The notes beneath the pieces are model-generated. The model worked only from the letters and a program-made list of their open reading frames with translations, ran no database searches and was not told the DNA's origin. Position numbers and translations under genes: made by a program. From Xenopus tropicalis (Eukaryota; Chordata; Amphibia; Anura; Pipidae): 64,000 bases of DNA. Where the stretch lies: positions 103,018,329 through 103,082,328 of the forward strand of contig NC_030677.2 of the NCBI RefSeq assembly GCF_000004195.4. The letters run 5' to 3'. Of this stretch, positions 12,493-23,700 are shown piece by piece (position 1 is the first letter of the stretch; each line of letters begins with the position of its first letter).

Positions 12493-13796
12493 CTATCTCC
12501 CATAACCCTGTATTCCCTCACTTGCTAAGAATCCATCCAGCCCCTTCTTAAAGTTATATAATGTATCAGCCAGTACAACTGATTCAGCTCTCACTGTAAA
12601 AAATCCTTTCCGAATATTTAAATGGAACCTCCCTTCTTCTAAACGGAGTGGGTGCCCTCGTGTCTGTTGGAAGGACCTACTGGTAAATAAAACATTAGAA
12701 AGGTTATTATATGATCCCCTTATATATTTATACATAGTTATCATGTCACCTCTTAAGCGCCTCTTCTCCAGTGTAAACAGACCCAACTTGGCCAGTCTTT
12801 CTTCATAACTGAGACTTTCCATACCCTTTACCAGCTTCGTTGCCCTTCTCTGGACCCTCTCTAACTCAATAATGTCCCGTTTGAGCACTGGAGACCAAAA
12901 CTGAACAGCATATTCTAGATGGGGCCTTACCAGCGCTCTGTAAAGGGGGAGAATAACCCCCTCCTCCCGTGAATCTATACCCCTTTTAATACAGCTCAAA
13001 ACCCTGTTTGCCCTTGCAGCTGCTGCCTGGCATTGCTTGCTACAGCCAAGTTTATTATCTACAAGGACTCCAAGGTCCTTCTCCATTATGGATTTGCCTA
13101 GTGCAGTCCCATTAAGGGTATACGGGGCTTGCATATTTTTACATCCCAGGTGCATGACCTTACATTAATCCACAATAAATCTTATCTGCCATTTAGCTGC
13201 CCAGATTGCCAGTTGGTCAAGATCCTGCTGCAGGGATGTCACATCCTGGATAGAATTGACTGGCCTGCAGAGTTTTGTGTCATCTGCAAACACTGATACA
13301 TTACTCATAATACCCTCCCCCAAGTCATTTATGAACAAGTTAAACAAAAGTGGAGCCAGTACAGAACCCTGAGGGACCCCACTGAGGACCTTATTCCAAG
13401 TAGAGAATGTACCATTAACAACCACCCTCTGTACCCGATCCTGTAGCCAGTTTTCAATCCATGTGCAAACGACTTCACTAAGACCAATAGACCTTAGTTT
13501 AGAAAGCAGTCGTTTGTGGGGAACGGTATCAAATGCTTTGGCAAAATCCAAATAGATTATATCTACTGCATCCCCACTGTCCAGCTTCTTACTTACCTCA
13601 TCATAAAAAGCAATTAAATTGGTCTGACATGACCTGTCCTTCATAAAGCCATGCTGATTACTGCACATAATACCATTCTCCACTACATAATTTTGTATGT
13701 GATCCCTTAACAAGCTTTCAAATAACTTGCCCACCACGGATGTCAGACTTACAGGCCTATAATTGCCAGGCTGAGATCTTACTCCCTTTTTAAATA
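12493..13796 (-). pseudogene. CR1 reverse transcriptase, C-terminal part
   Basis: The frame reads from PGNYRPVSLTSVVGKLFE through IIYLDFAKAFDTVPH (RT motif A), SGVPQGSVLAPLLFNLFIN, and VFADDTKLC with the FADD catalytic pair. It then runs through the CR1 C-terminal segment MHLGCKN...DLGVLVDNKL...LPLYRALVRPHLEY. One in-frame TAA at about 13162-13164 lies between VD and CKVMHLG, where the family normally has a sense codon, so the two open frames are one gene broken by a single nonsense change. The 5' side ends at the Tc1 insertion. Confidence 0.85.
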
Positions 13797-13798
13797 TA

Positions 13799-14009
13799 CA
13801 GTGGAGGAAATAATTATTTGACCCCTCACTGATTTTGTAAGTTTGTCCAATGACAAAGAAATGAAAAGTCTCAGAACAGTATCATTTCAATGGTAGGTTT
13901 ATTTTAACAGTGGCAGATAGCACATCAAAAGGAAAATCGAAAAAATAACTTTAAATAAAAGATAGCAACTGATTTGCATTTCATTGAGTGAAATAAGTTT
14001 TTGAACCCT
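13799..14009. repeat. Tc1 terminal inverted repeat, left
   Basis: It pairs with 15202-15412 as an inverted repeat at near-complete identity, with the outer end CAGTGGAGG next to a TA target site. Confidence 0.85.
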
Positions 14010-14024
14010 CTAACAAAAAAAGAC

Positions 14025-15047
14025 TTAATACTTAGTGGAAAAACCCTTGTTTGCAAGCACAGAGGTCAAACGTTTCTTGTAATTGATGACCAAGTTTGCG
14101 CACATTTTAGGAGGAATGTTGGTCCACTCCTCTTTGCAGATCATCTCTAAATCCCTAAGGTTTCGAGGCTGTCTCTGTGCAACTCTGAGCTTGAGCTCCC
14201 TCCATAGGTTTTCTATTGGATTAAGGTCCGGAGACTGACTAGGCCACTCCATGACCTTAATGTGCTTCTTCTTGAGCCACTCCTTTGTTGCCTTTGCTGT
14301 ATGTTTTGGGTCATTGTCGTGCTGGAACACCCATCCACGACCCATTTTCAGTTTCCTGGCAGAGGGAAGGAGGTTGTCGTTCAGGATTTCACGATACATG
14401 GCTCCGTCCATTTTCCCGTTAATGCGAATAAGTTGTCCTGTGCCCTTAGCAGAAAAACACCCCCAAAGCAAAATGTTTCCACCCCCATGCTTGACAGTGG
14501 GGACGGTGTTTTGGGGGTCATAGGCAGCATTTTTCTTCCTCCAAACACAGCGAGTTGAGTTAATGCCAAAGAGCTCTATTTTGGTCTCATCAGACCACAG
14601 CACCTTCTCCCAGTCACTCACAGAATCATTCAGGTGTTCATTGGCAAACTTCAGACGGGCCTGCACATGTGCCTTCTTGAGCAGGGGGACCTTGCGAGCC
14701 CTGCAGGATTTTAATCCATTGCGGTGTAATGTGTTTCCAATGGTTTTCTTGGTGACTGTGGTCCCTGCTAATTTGAAGTCATTAACTAACTCCTCCCGTG
14801 TAGTTCTAGGATGCTTTTTCACCTTTCTCAGAATCATTGACACCCCACGAGGTGAGATCTTGCGTGGAGCCCCAGAGCGAGGTCGATTGATGGTCATTTT
14901 GTGCTCCTTCCATTTTCGAACAATCGCACCAACAGTTGTCACCTTCTCTCCCAGCTTCTTGCTAATGGTTTTGTAGCCCATTCCAGCCTTGTGCAGGTCT
15001 ACAATTTTGTCTCTGACATCCTTGGACAGCTCTTTGGTCTTTCCCAT
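14025..15047 (-). CDS. Tc1 transposase, DD34E, uninterrupted
   Basis: A 340-residue cut-and-paste DNA transposase of normal Tc1 length, starting [10 protein letters not shown] and ending GFSTKY. The N-terminal half holds paired helix-turn-helix (PAI and RED-like) DNA-binding regions with the linker [10 protein letters not shown] at about 55-64. The catalytic triad is in place: Asp153 in [11 protein letters not shown], Asp244 in QHDNDPKHT and Glu279 in [10 protein letters not shown], with 34 residues between the last two. A glycine-rich [15 protein letters not shown] box precedes the second Asp. No stop or frameshift is visible, so by sequence this copy could encode a functional enzyme. Expression and activity cannot be judged here. 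Confidence 0.93.
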   Translation of the reverse strand: MGKTKELSKDVRDKIVDLHKAGMGYKTISKKLGEKVTTVGAIVRKWKEHKMTINRPRSGAPRKISPRGVSMILRKVKKHPRTTREELVNDFKLAGTTVTKKTIGNTLHRNGLKSCRARKVPLLKKAHVQARLKFANEHLNDSVSDWEKVLWSDETKIELFGINSTRCVWRKKNAAYDPQNTVPTVKHGGGNILLWGCFSAKGTGQLIRINGKMDGAMYREILNDNLLPSARKLKMGRGWVFQHDNDPKHTAKATKEWLKKKHIKVMEWPSQSPDLNPIENLWRELKLRVAQRQPRNLRDLEMICKEEWTNIPPKMCANLVINYKKRLTSVLANKGFSTKY

Positions 15048-15201
15048 GTTGGAGAGTTTGGAGTCTGCTTGATTGATTGATTCTGTGGACAGGTGTCTTT
15101 TATACAGGTGACTAGTTAAGACAGGTGTCCTTAATGAGGTTGACTAATTGAGTAGAAGTGTCTAACCACTCTGTGGGAGCCAGAACTCTTAATGGTTGGT
15201 A

Positions 15202-15412
15202 GGGGTTCAAAAACTTATTTCACTCAATGAAATGCAAATCAGTTGCTATCTTTTATTTAAAGTTATTTTTTCGATTTTCCTTTTGATGTGCTATCTGCCA
15301 CTGTTAAAATAAACCTACCATTGAAATGATACTGTTCTGAGACTTTTCATTTCTTTGTCATTGGACAAACTTACAAAATCAGTGAGGGGTCAAATAATTA
15401 TTTCCTCCACTG
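15202..15412. repeat. Tc1 terminal inverted repeat, right
   Basis: Reverse complement of 13799-14009. It ends CCTCCACTG next to the second TA. Confidence 0.85.
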
Positions 15413-15414
15413 TA

Positions 15415-16047
15415 GGAATGACATTCGCCTTCTTCCAATCACTAGGTACCATACCTGATGAAAGAGAGTCTGAGAATATCAGAAACAAGGGCCACTGTAA
15501 TTCTGCCCCTAGCTCTCTCAGTACCCGAGGGTGTATTCCATCTGGCCCAGGTGCCTTGTTTACATTTATCGTGTGTAACCCTTTAAGCACCATATCCTGT
15601 GCCAACCACTGTGAAGTTGGAGCTGAGGCAACAGTGCAGCTATTGGGTGGGACTTGGCCCACTGGCTCCTCTACTGTATACACAGAAGAAAAGAACTGGT
15701 TAAGCACATCTGCCTTTTCTGTATCCGCTGTAACCATATTGTTACTATAACTCAATGGGGCCACACCCTCAACCTGCATCTTTTTACTATTAATATACTT
15801 AAAAAACTTTTTGGGGTTAGTCTTGGCCTCAGCCGCTATGCGCTACTCATTTTCTATCTTTGCGTTCCGGATTGCTGTTTTACAACACTTGTTACAGTGT
15901 TTATATTCATTAAACGCAGCTACTGTCCCCTCTGACTTATATTTCTTAAAAGCTTTCCTTTTTCTCCCTATTAACTTCTTTACCTCAGAGTTAAGCCACA
16001 TAGGGTGATTCTTAACACTTCTACTTTTTCTTATTAATATTCTTAGG
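15415..16047 (-). pseudogene. CR1 reverse transcriptase, N-terminal part
   Basis: Read minus, this piece encodes RKRKAFKKYKSE, TNPKKFFKYINSKK, ADVLNQFFSSVYT, NKAPGPDGIHPRVLRELG and SDWKKANVIP, the linker and first RT blocks of CR1. A TAG (about 15843-15845) breaks the frame just before RIAAEAK. It is separated from its C-terminal half only by the Tc1 at 13799-15412. Confidence 0.8.
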
Positions 16048-16637
16048 TGGTCAAAGGCAAATAGTGGGCTTTATATTAGATTAATTGAAGATGAAGTTTA
16101 ACAGTGAAACTGAAGCTGTTTTATGTTTGTCCCCACTGTACTTTCACATTTTGTTGTCAATATTTCAAAGGGGAAATTTTCTTTCTTTTTTCTGATCTAT
16201 GACGTGCAGGCAGGGTTTATAGGATGTGAAGATAGGCAAGACCAAAATGTACTGGCAAGGAAGGGGTAAGTTGCCTCCCCATGCACAAAAATCACCTCTG
16301 CCCAATACAAGAGTGTTTTCCTTTCTCAAGGCAAGACACATGAGATACAAAGGATTTTTCCTTTTGAGGCTCAAAATACCATTAATCTTCAAAGTCTTTT
16401 TTTAAAGGATAAAAAAAGGCCAAATCATTGGGGGGGGGGGGGGGGATTATAATTAAACCCCAGGTGGTACTCCTGTTATCAGAGAACTGCCAGCTTTCTT
16501 ACTGTGCATGAGTCGGCCCTGGGGTATTGAAGAAGAGGATCACTCCATGGTGCTTGCTGAGAAGTACACCGAGCCACAGCTGTTTTCTGCTAACAGGAGC
16601 ATTGCCCTGGGGTATAAGGTAAGTGATTACAATCATT
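16048..16637. other. Non-coding stretch
   Basis: No gene was recognised. A G run of about 16 bases lies near 16430-16446. Confidence 0.4.
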
Positions 16638-16905
16638 GGGGGGCAGGGCCAGAACTTGGGGTAGGCAGAAGAGGCAACTACCTAGGGCAAAATGATTGGG
16701 GGGCGCCAGGCAGGAACCTCTCCTGCTCCCTTCTCATTGCCCCCGCCAGTTGTCATTAGGCAGTGGGGGCAATGACTACCCCCCCGCTTGGCAGAACTGC
16801 GCACGCACGGGGGGGGGGGGGAGGTGCAGGGACGAGGTGGCCGACCAGGTTGCCTAGGACGCCTGGTTGGCTTGGCCTGCCCCTGTTGGGGGGTACCAAA
16901 CCCTT
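16638..16905. repeat. Dispersed repeat fragment (GGGGCAGGGCCAGAACTTGG type)
   Basis: The GC-rich block contains GGCAGGGCCAGAACTTGGGG and GGCAACTACCTAGGGC. It looks like a frog interspersed repeat; a related piece (TGCCCTAGGTACCACAGGCC) occurs in the opposite direction near 46797. A G run lies near 16809-16821. Boundaries are approximate. Confidence 0.4.
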
Positions 16906-17183
16906 TGCACCCCCCCAGTGATTAAGCCTTTCCTTCACCTTCAATCAAAGGATTTAGGTAAGTTGAGGATAAAAAATAACATGACAAGAAGTTCTAGGTC
17001 CTCACCCATGGCTACTACATGTCTGGCTCAGCATGGTCCTCTGCCTCCTGTCTTGTGCATCTCCTTATAATCATTAATTATAATAACTGTCTGTGTAATT
17101 GTACCTACTTCATTTATTTTTTGAAAGAATATCAGGTCATATTTAATTTTTTATCAAAATTGAGGTTTCCTTTATTATATACT

Positions 17184-17430
17184 AGGGATGCACCAAATCC
17201 ACTATTTTCGGATTTGGCCAAACCCCGAACCGAATCCATTACTAATTTCGATATGTAAATTAGGAGAGTGAGCAGTGAAAAAGTTTTAACATCCATGTTT
17301 ATGTTACAAAAAAGTCACATGATTTTAAGGATTCGGATTCGGTTCGGCCAGGAGAGTGGATTTGTCTGAATCCTGCTGGAAAAGGCCAAATCCTGGCCAA
17401 ATCCCGAACCGAATCCTGACAAACTCCTGC
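17184..17430. repeat. hAT-like MITE fragment (TAGGGATGCACC end)
   Basis: It starts TAGGGATGCACCAAATCC and continues with repeated GGATTCGGTTCGG-type words. The reverse-complement end (GGTGCATCCCTA) appears at 24619-24630 in a separate copy. The right end of this copy was not found. Confidence 0.5.
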
Positions 17431-17680
17431 AGTTTTTATTCACATTTAAAAATAAACATATCAGTACACATATGTACACATTTTAAGCATTAAATGCAAA
17501 ACTGCTGGGAAATTCCAGACACAGTTGCAATGTGTTCAAGCAAAGTGGCAAGCAAAGTACAAGTACTTCTGCAATAATAATTTTCTGCTGGTGAAACATT
17601 TACTTCATGTGATGTGTCATGAACAAATATTAATAGGAGTTATTCCTTGTAGAACAGCGGCAGATCCCACATCGTAGACT

Positions 17681-17746
17681 ATGCTGTCTGTCACCAAACG
17701 AAACTTGCTGATTGGGTTAATGTTCTTTGTGTGGATACTATGTGTG
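17681..17746 (+). CDS. NXPE gene, candidate exon 1 (signal anchor)
   Basis: ATG follows an in-frame TAG six bases upstream, so the frame cannot extend further. It encodes 22 residues: a short basic start (TKR) and then a hydrophobic run (NLLIGLMFFVWILCV). It ends at a strong donor, GTGTG|GTAAGA, in phase 0, matching exon 2. It was found by reading the splice signals, as it is too short to stand out otherwise. Untranslated 5' exons were not located. Confidence 0.7.
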
Positions 17747-20700
17747 GTAAGACTTAGTTACAATATATAAAACAAATCATATTCATATATAAGTTTAACA
17801 GCACAAAAAACTGTTGATTTTTATTTAAAGAGATAGTAATGAGCTATGAGATGTAATGAGATGTTTGATTTCTTGAGCATGATATGGGCTACAGAAGTTT
17901 GCCCCCCCATCACTTTAGCTAGGCAAGTAAATGGCAACTGAGAGCAGATAATGCTGGTAAAAGGTTTGTGCCCCAATCCTGGTTGCTTTTCCCTAGACAT
18001 GAGAGGGAGAGAGACATTGTTCCTTGGGTGGCAAGTGTTACCCTAAGGGTGAAGACAAGGAGTTACTTGTAGCAGATGCTTGTCACAGCTACTAAACGCC
18101 TGAAAATACCCTGCCATAGACAATACTAAGAATTGTCTCTGCTAAAACACATAATCATAGGCGGAGGGTGACTTTTTTGTTTGCGGAGGCTAATATGGGC
18201 CATACATAGACTGACCTAAAGCTTATGTGGGTGGATTTGCTGCTGGCATAAAAAATTAACCTACCAACAACCTCTTGAGGTTCCCACTGACTTTCAGGGA
18301 TACTGAGCAAAAGTGCGGGTGGGAGTGCTTTTTTCACCCCAAAATGCTTAGGATGTAAATGTATTCATACATGCACTTCTGTGAGGAGTTCTCCATCCAT
18401 TTGTGCTTGTGATCAGTTAGCTTAAATGTGTTTTAGTTTTATAGCAAGAAAGGCAGTGGGTACTGACATCCCAGGCACATTATTTACAGTGAAATGCAGT
18501 CTGTATTTACAAAATCAGCACATTATATGCAGTGAGATGCAGTGGGTACTGATGGCAGATATTCAGGCCTTCGCACTATAACACTGGCTCTGAGCCTATG
18601 ATTAAGTACCCCTAGGTACGAAACGCGTAAGGCTTCTGTCTGATGTTTTATAGATTTAAATAAATTATGAACTTTTTATGAATACTACTAGCTGCTTCTT
18701 TTGACTTTTTGATGCATTGTGGATACCAGAAGTGCCTGCCTGCTATTTTTTCCAGTGAAAGTTAGAGTTCACTACTTGATAAATCGTCTAAAAATTCTGT
18801 TGGAATGAACAGAACTTGGGTGAATTTTTATATATTAAGCTCTAATCTCAAATGTTGATAAATCTGCCCCTTAGTGTTAATATACTGTATCCACACATAT
18901 ATGCATGAGTTTACTTTTAAAGCAAGAACATAGCAACCTTCACTACAAGCATCTACATCTTTGAAGGAATAATGATCACATTTTATGTTATCACTTTAGC
19001 ATATTACTTTCACTTACTTACTTGAAAATATTTTAATAAAAATACAGAATGTTAGGAAGTACAACACAAAGCCCATAGGTGCTGTAGAATCAAATGCAAC
19101 TTCTGCCAGCATACATATAGCTACCCTAGGCTCAAAGTACAAGACTGCGCAATGGAGGCCTTACTTTATGGCTTGTGCCTGCCAGAGATGATTAGTGTAA
19201 ATAGTCATACCTAAGGACACACCTAGGTTTAGCATGTATCAAGAAAGCAGGTATAGTAAAGGCAAGCTACAATATGCATATGTAAAATGCATATGTTAAA
19301 GAATATATGCAGCCTGCATCTGTGTTTTGAGAATAGCGAGTATGCTGTATGCTGCACTTGATCAATTGTCTGAAAAAAGAAGTGAAAAAGAATTGTGCTG
19401 CTTCCTGTTGAAAAGAAAAGTCCCATGATGAATTTGTGTTGGATCTTTCTGCCAAAATTGGCTATACTGCCCACAACATATTAAGTTTCATAGATAATAC
19501 TTATGCATTAGAAGGCATTACACCACTGGATGTGTAAGAGCTCAGACTTTTTTAGTATTCTTCCCCGCTCCCCCCAAAAAATGTCAGTCTCTTCTCAAAA
19601 AAATCTTAAAGCAACAAACAGACAAGTATATAGCTGGGCTTAATACAATAGGAAACATTTATTTATAACCATGAACCTACAGTCACTGTATCTTTCAACC
19701 AGTTAAAACCTTTACAATTGATACATTTATCATTTCTTGCCTATCTCTGCCTAACTTGCCTACTTGGTTCTATAGAAAACCTTCACATAATACACAAAAC
19801 TCTTTAATATGTCATGTTGCTGTTGCCTCTGCTTCTTTTACCCCTATCTGAAATAGTAAAATGAGGTATGCTTTAAATCTATTAATAATTTCACTCTATA
19901 GTTCTTTCACAGGTTTCTCTTGTTAAAGAATAAAGGCAGGCAATATTCTACCAATTCAACACACAGCTCTATGCACAAGCTACAACAGACAACAGCAAAT
20001 ACTGGTGATACAGAATTTCAAAATATTATGGAACTGATAAAATGGCCATCTCCTGTAGGCTTTCCACACTTTGAGAATTCAACCAGTGCCAAGACCTCTG
20101 AGTACCATGTGAAATCACCACATACATCATATCATGTTGGGGAGTATATTGAAGTCCAAATTAGAGCTAGAGATCATCATGGATATCCAAAAGAATATGG
20201 TGGGGATTTCTTTCAGGTAAAGCTTCATTCCCCAGAAATGAAGGCTGGAGTGGTGGGTTCAGTTATAGACCATAGCAATGGAAGCTACACAGCCGTATTC
20301 TTACTAGCATGGCCAGGCAATACCCATATCTCTGTAAGACTTATTTATTCTAGTGAAGCCATCTCCATCCTCCAAGCAAAGCAAGCATCTCGCCTAGATA
20401 AGGTATGCAGAAATAACACTGAAATAATCCTCTGATTATAGAAGCTTTACAATTTTAGCAATAATATATATCTTACCGTATCAGCTAAAGGAAAATAAAA
20501 GTTATTACAGAGGGGTTCACTTTGTCTCAGATGTGTCAGTCTCTTGCCATCAGAAGGGTGTCAAACATTTGGCACCTCCCAGTGATTATTTCCCACTGGC
20601 AATAATGTAAATTCCTCCTGGGAAAACATCGGGCTGATTCACTAAGGTGCGTTAAAACGAGTGCTATTTATAGCATGCGTTAAAAATTTGATTGCGTCTT

Positions 20701-23700
20701 ATTTTTCACGTCAACGCAATATTCACTAAAAGGATACTTGCGTTAATTTAGACGCGATGCTGTTTGCGTTATTTAAGTCGCAGAGACTATTTTCGTGGGG
20801 TATTTGACGCAACGCGTGCTAATTAATGCAGTGTGCACAAACTGTCGCTGCATGCGAAAAACGTCATATTAGCCATACACGCCATTACTTTCGGAAAACT
20901 ACTTTTCTGAAAATGCCCATTTCCCTGCAAACCTGAGGCTACATCACTCTAGGGCCAACACAGACTTGAATAAATAACACTGCAAAGTCCATACTGTGTT
21001 GCCAAAAGCTCATTAACTGTACTTTTCTATAATTACCGACTGCCCCAAGTAGGTGTTAATTTTCGCATAGACTTATGCGATATTTAGCACGTCTAAGGGG
21101 CTGATTTACTAACCCACGAATTCGAATCCGAATTGGAAAAATTCCGATTGGAAAACGAACATTTTGTGACTTTTTCGTATTTTTTGCGATTTTTTCGGCG
21201 CCTTTACGACTTTTCGGAAATTATCGCGACTTTTTCGTTACCAATACGATTTGCGCAAAAAAACGCAAGTTTTTCGTAGCCATTCCGAAAGTTGCGATTT
21301 TTTCGTAGCGTTAAAACTTGCGCAAAAAGTTGCGATTTTTTCGTAGTGTTAAAACTTGCGCAAAATGTCGCGCCTTTTAAGTTTTAACGCTACGAAAAAA
21401 GCGCAACTTTTCGCGCAAGTTTTAACGCTACGAAAAAATCGCAACTTTCGGAATGGCTATGAAAAACTCGCGTTTTTCCGCAAAAATCGTATTGGTAACA
21501 AAAAAGTCGCGATAATTTTCCGAAAAAAATCGCAAAATACCGATCATTACGAAAAAAACGCAATCGGACGCATTCGGCCCGTTCGTGAGTAAGTAAATGG
21601 GCCCCTAAGTGTCTGTGAATCATGCGTTACTATTCTTTTCATTTGCTAATTAACGCAATGCGTTAAAATTAACACATTCGATTGCGCACTATTTAATGCA
21701 CGCAACACGCGACTTAACGCAGGCGATAATACTTTAGCGAATTGCGTGTTTTTTTCTTGTCTATTTTAAAGCAAAAAAGCATGCGATAACGCTTATCGCA
21801 CTTAAGTGAATCAACCCTCATATGTGTTGCTTGGGCTTTGTGAAGTAGCCTGAAGTTGCCTTACAAGGTTATTGCCAGTGGGAAAACATTTTTAGGAGAG
21901 TCTCTTGCTGTAGAGCAGATTAATTGCAAACGGCCAAACTTCACGTATGGCATCAGTCTAAGGGGCTAATTTCTTTGTGTAACACTAGGGCCTAAATTAC
22001 TCTATGAAATTTAAGTCTTATGTGTTTATATTTCAAAGAACCAATTATTAAAGAATATGGTGAATCGTAACTTATTTCATTCTGAAACAATATAAAATGT
22101 TTAATTGGTTAGAGAGCTTATACTTTCTTTATTGCATTTTTTAAATTTTGTAGCAAACCTTTAATCTGAAAATTATAAGGAAACACAGAACATTATTACC
22201 CTACATATTTGTATTTTATGCATGTAAGCGGTGACTTTCGAATCACTTCCCTTCTGGGAGGCAGTTTACATAACTTCCACAGAACACCATCCATTCATGA
22301 TTAAATTTGATTGCTCTGGTTCATTTTAGCACCTATGTTAGTATATTCCCAATACATGTTGGAAGAAACAATTTATTAAGAATACTGTGTTTGTAAAAAC
22401 CCTAACATGGCTTATCTTATTCAACCATCCCATCTACTGAACAGGTGTATTTCCATGGCTATTTTGAGCGTAATGGTACACGTGAAATAGTGGAGTGTAA
22501 TCTTGAACTCCTGCAAAGCGATGTCTGTGAATTTATTGACTTAAACAGTGGAGAAAAGTGGGTTTGTGTCCGTCCTAAAATTCTTCCTTGTGACTCTTGG
22601 GTCTACCATTCTACAGGGGGAGAGAGAAAAGTAACCACCAAAGAAGAAGATGTATTCTTAAAAAGGTGGGTTTTAAATTTGAGAAAATTACAAATTGTTT
22701 ATATGGGTGTGTAGTAGGGTTTTTCTTGCTGAAAAACTGCCATCTACAGTGGCTTGCAAAAGTATTCGGCCCCCTTGAACTTTTCCACATTTTGTCACAT
22801 TACAGCCACAAACATGAATCAATTTTATTGGAATTCCACGTGAAAGACCAATACAAAGTGGTGTACACGTGAGAAGTGGAACGAAAATCATACATGATTC
22901 CAAACATTTTTTACAAATAAATAACTGCAAAGTGGGGTGTGAGTAATTATTCAGCCCCCTTTGGTCTGAGTGCAGTCAGTTGCCCATAGACATTGCCTGA
23001 TGAGTGCTAATGACTAAATAGAGTGCACCTGTGTGTAATCTAATGTCAGTACAAATACAGCTGCTCTGTGACGGCCTCAGAGGTTGTATAAGAGAATATT
23101 GGGAGCAACAACACCATGAAGTCCAAAGAATACACCAGACAGGTCAGGGATAAAGTTATTGAGAAATTTAAAGCAGGCTTAGGCTACAAAAAGATTTCCA
23201 AAGCCTTGAACATCCCACGGAGCACTGTTCAAGCGATCATTCAGAAATGGAAGGAGTATGGCACAACTGTAAACCTACCAAGACAAGGCCGTACACCTAA
23301 ACTCACAGGCCAAACAAGGAGAGCGCTGATCAGAAATGCAGCCAAGAGGCCCATGGTGACTCTGGACGAGCTGCAGAGATCTACAGCTCAGGTGGGGGAA
23401 TCTGTCCATAGGACAACTATTAGTCGTGCACTGCACAAAGTTGGCCTTTATGGAAGAGTAGCAAGAAGAAAGCCATTGTTAACAGAAAACCATAAGAAGT
23501 CCCGTTTGCAGTTTGCCACAAGCCATGTGGGGGACACAGCAAACATGTGGAAGAAGGAGCTCTGGTCAGATGAGACCAAAATGGAACTTTTTGGCCAAAA
23601 TGCAAAACGCTATGTGTGGCGGAAAACTAACACTGCACATCACTCTGAACACACCATCCCCACTGTCACATATGGTGGTGGCAGCATCATGCTCTGGGGG

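Larger units (their letters stand above)
13799..15412 (-). mobile_element. Full-length Tc1 element, apparently intact
   Basis: The 1614-bp element is flanked by TA on both sides (13797-13798 and 15413-15414). It has long inverted repeats of about 211 bp (13799-14009 and 15202-15412) that begin CAGTGGAGGAAATAATTATT. One unbroken transposase lies between them. It is inserted in the RT of the CR1 LINE, so it is younger than that LINE copy. The arrangement is the fish/frog Tc1 type, and the transposase is reminiscent of the Passport group. Confidence 0.93.
12271..16047 (-). mobile_element. CR1-clade LINE, 5' truncated, split by a Tc1 element
   Basis: A non-LTR retrotransposon on the minus strand. 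The 3' end has an 8-bp tail repeat (ACATAGTA, three units at 12272-12295), preceded in element orientation by a 3' untranslated segment (GAAGGCAAAAAACCCCATCT on the plus strand, about 12373). Reading minus from about 16047, the coding part runs from the endonuclease-RT linker (motif NPKKFFKYINSKK) through APGPDGIHPRVLRE. It is interrupted at NVIP by the Tc1 at 13799-15412 and resumes at KKGVRSQPGNYRPVSLTS with the rest of the RT. The endonuclease and 5' region are missing. At least two in-frame stops break the frame. Confidence 0.85.

Noticed and set aside
14251..14976. Plus-strand open frames across the Tc1 transposase
   Set aside because: They are antisense shadows of the minus-strand transposase.
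16500..17070. Possible GC-rich exon with start at 16508
   Set aside because: No splice-consistent coding frame or homology; much of it matches a dispersed frog repeat with G runs.
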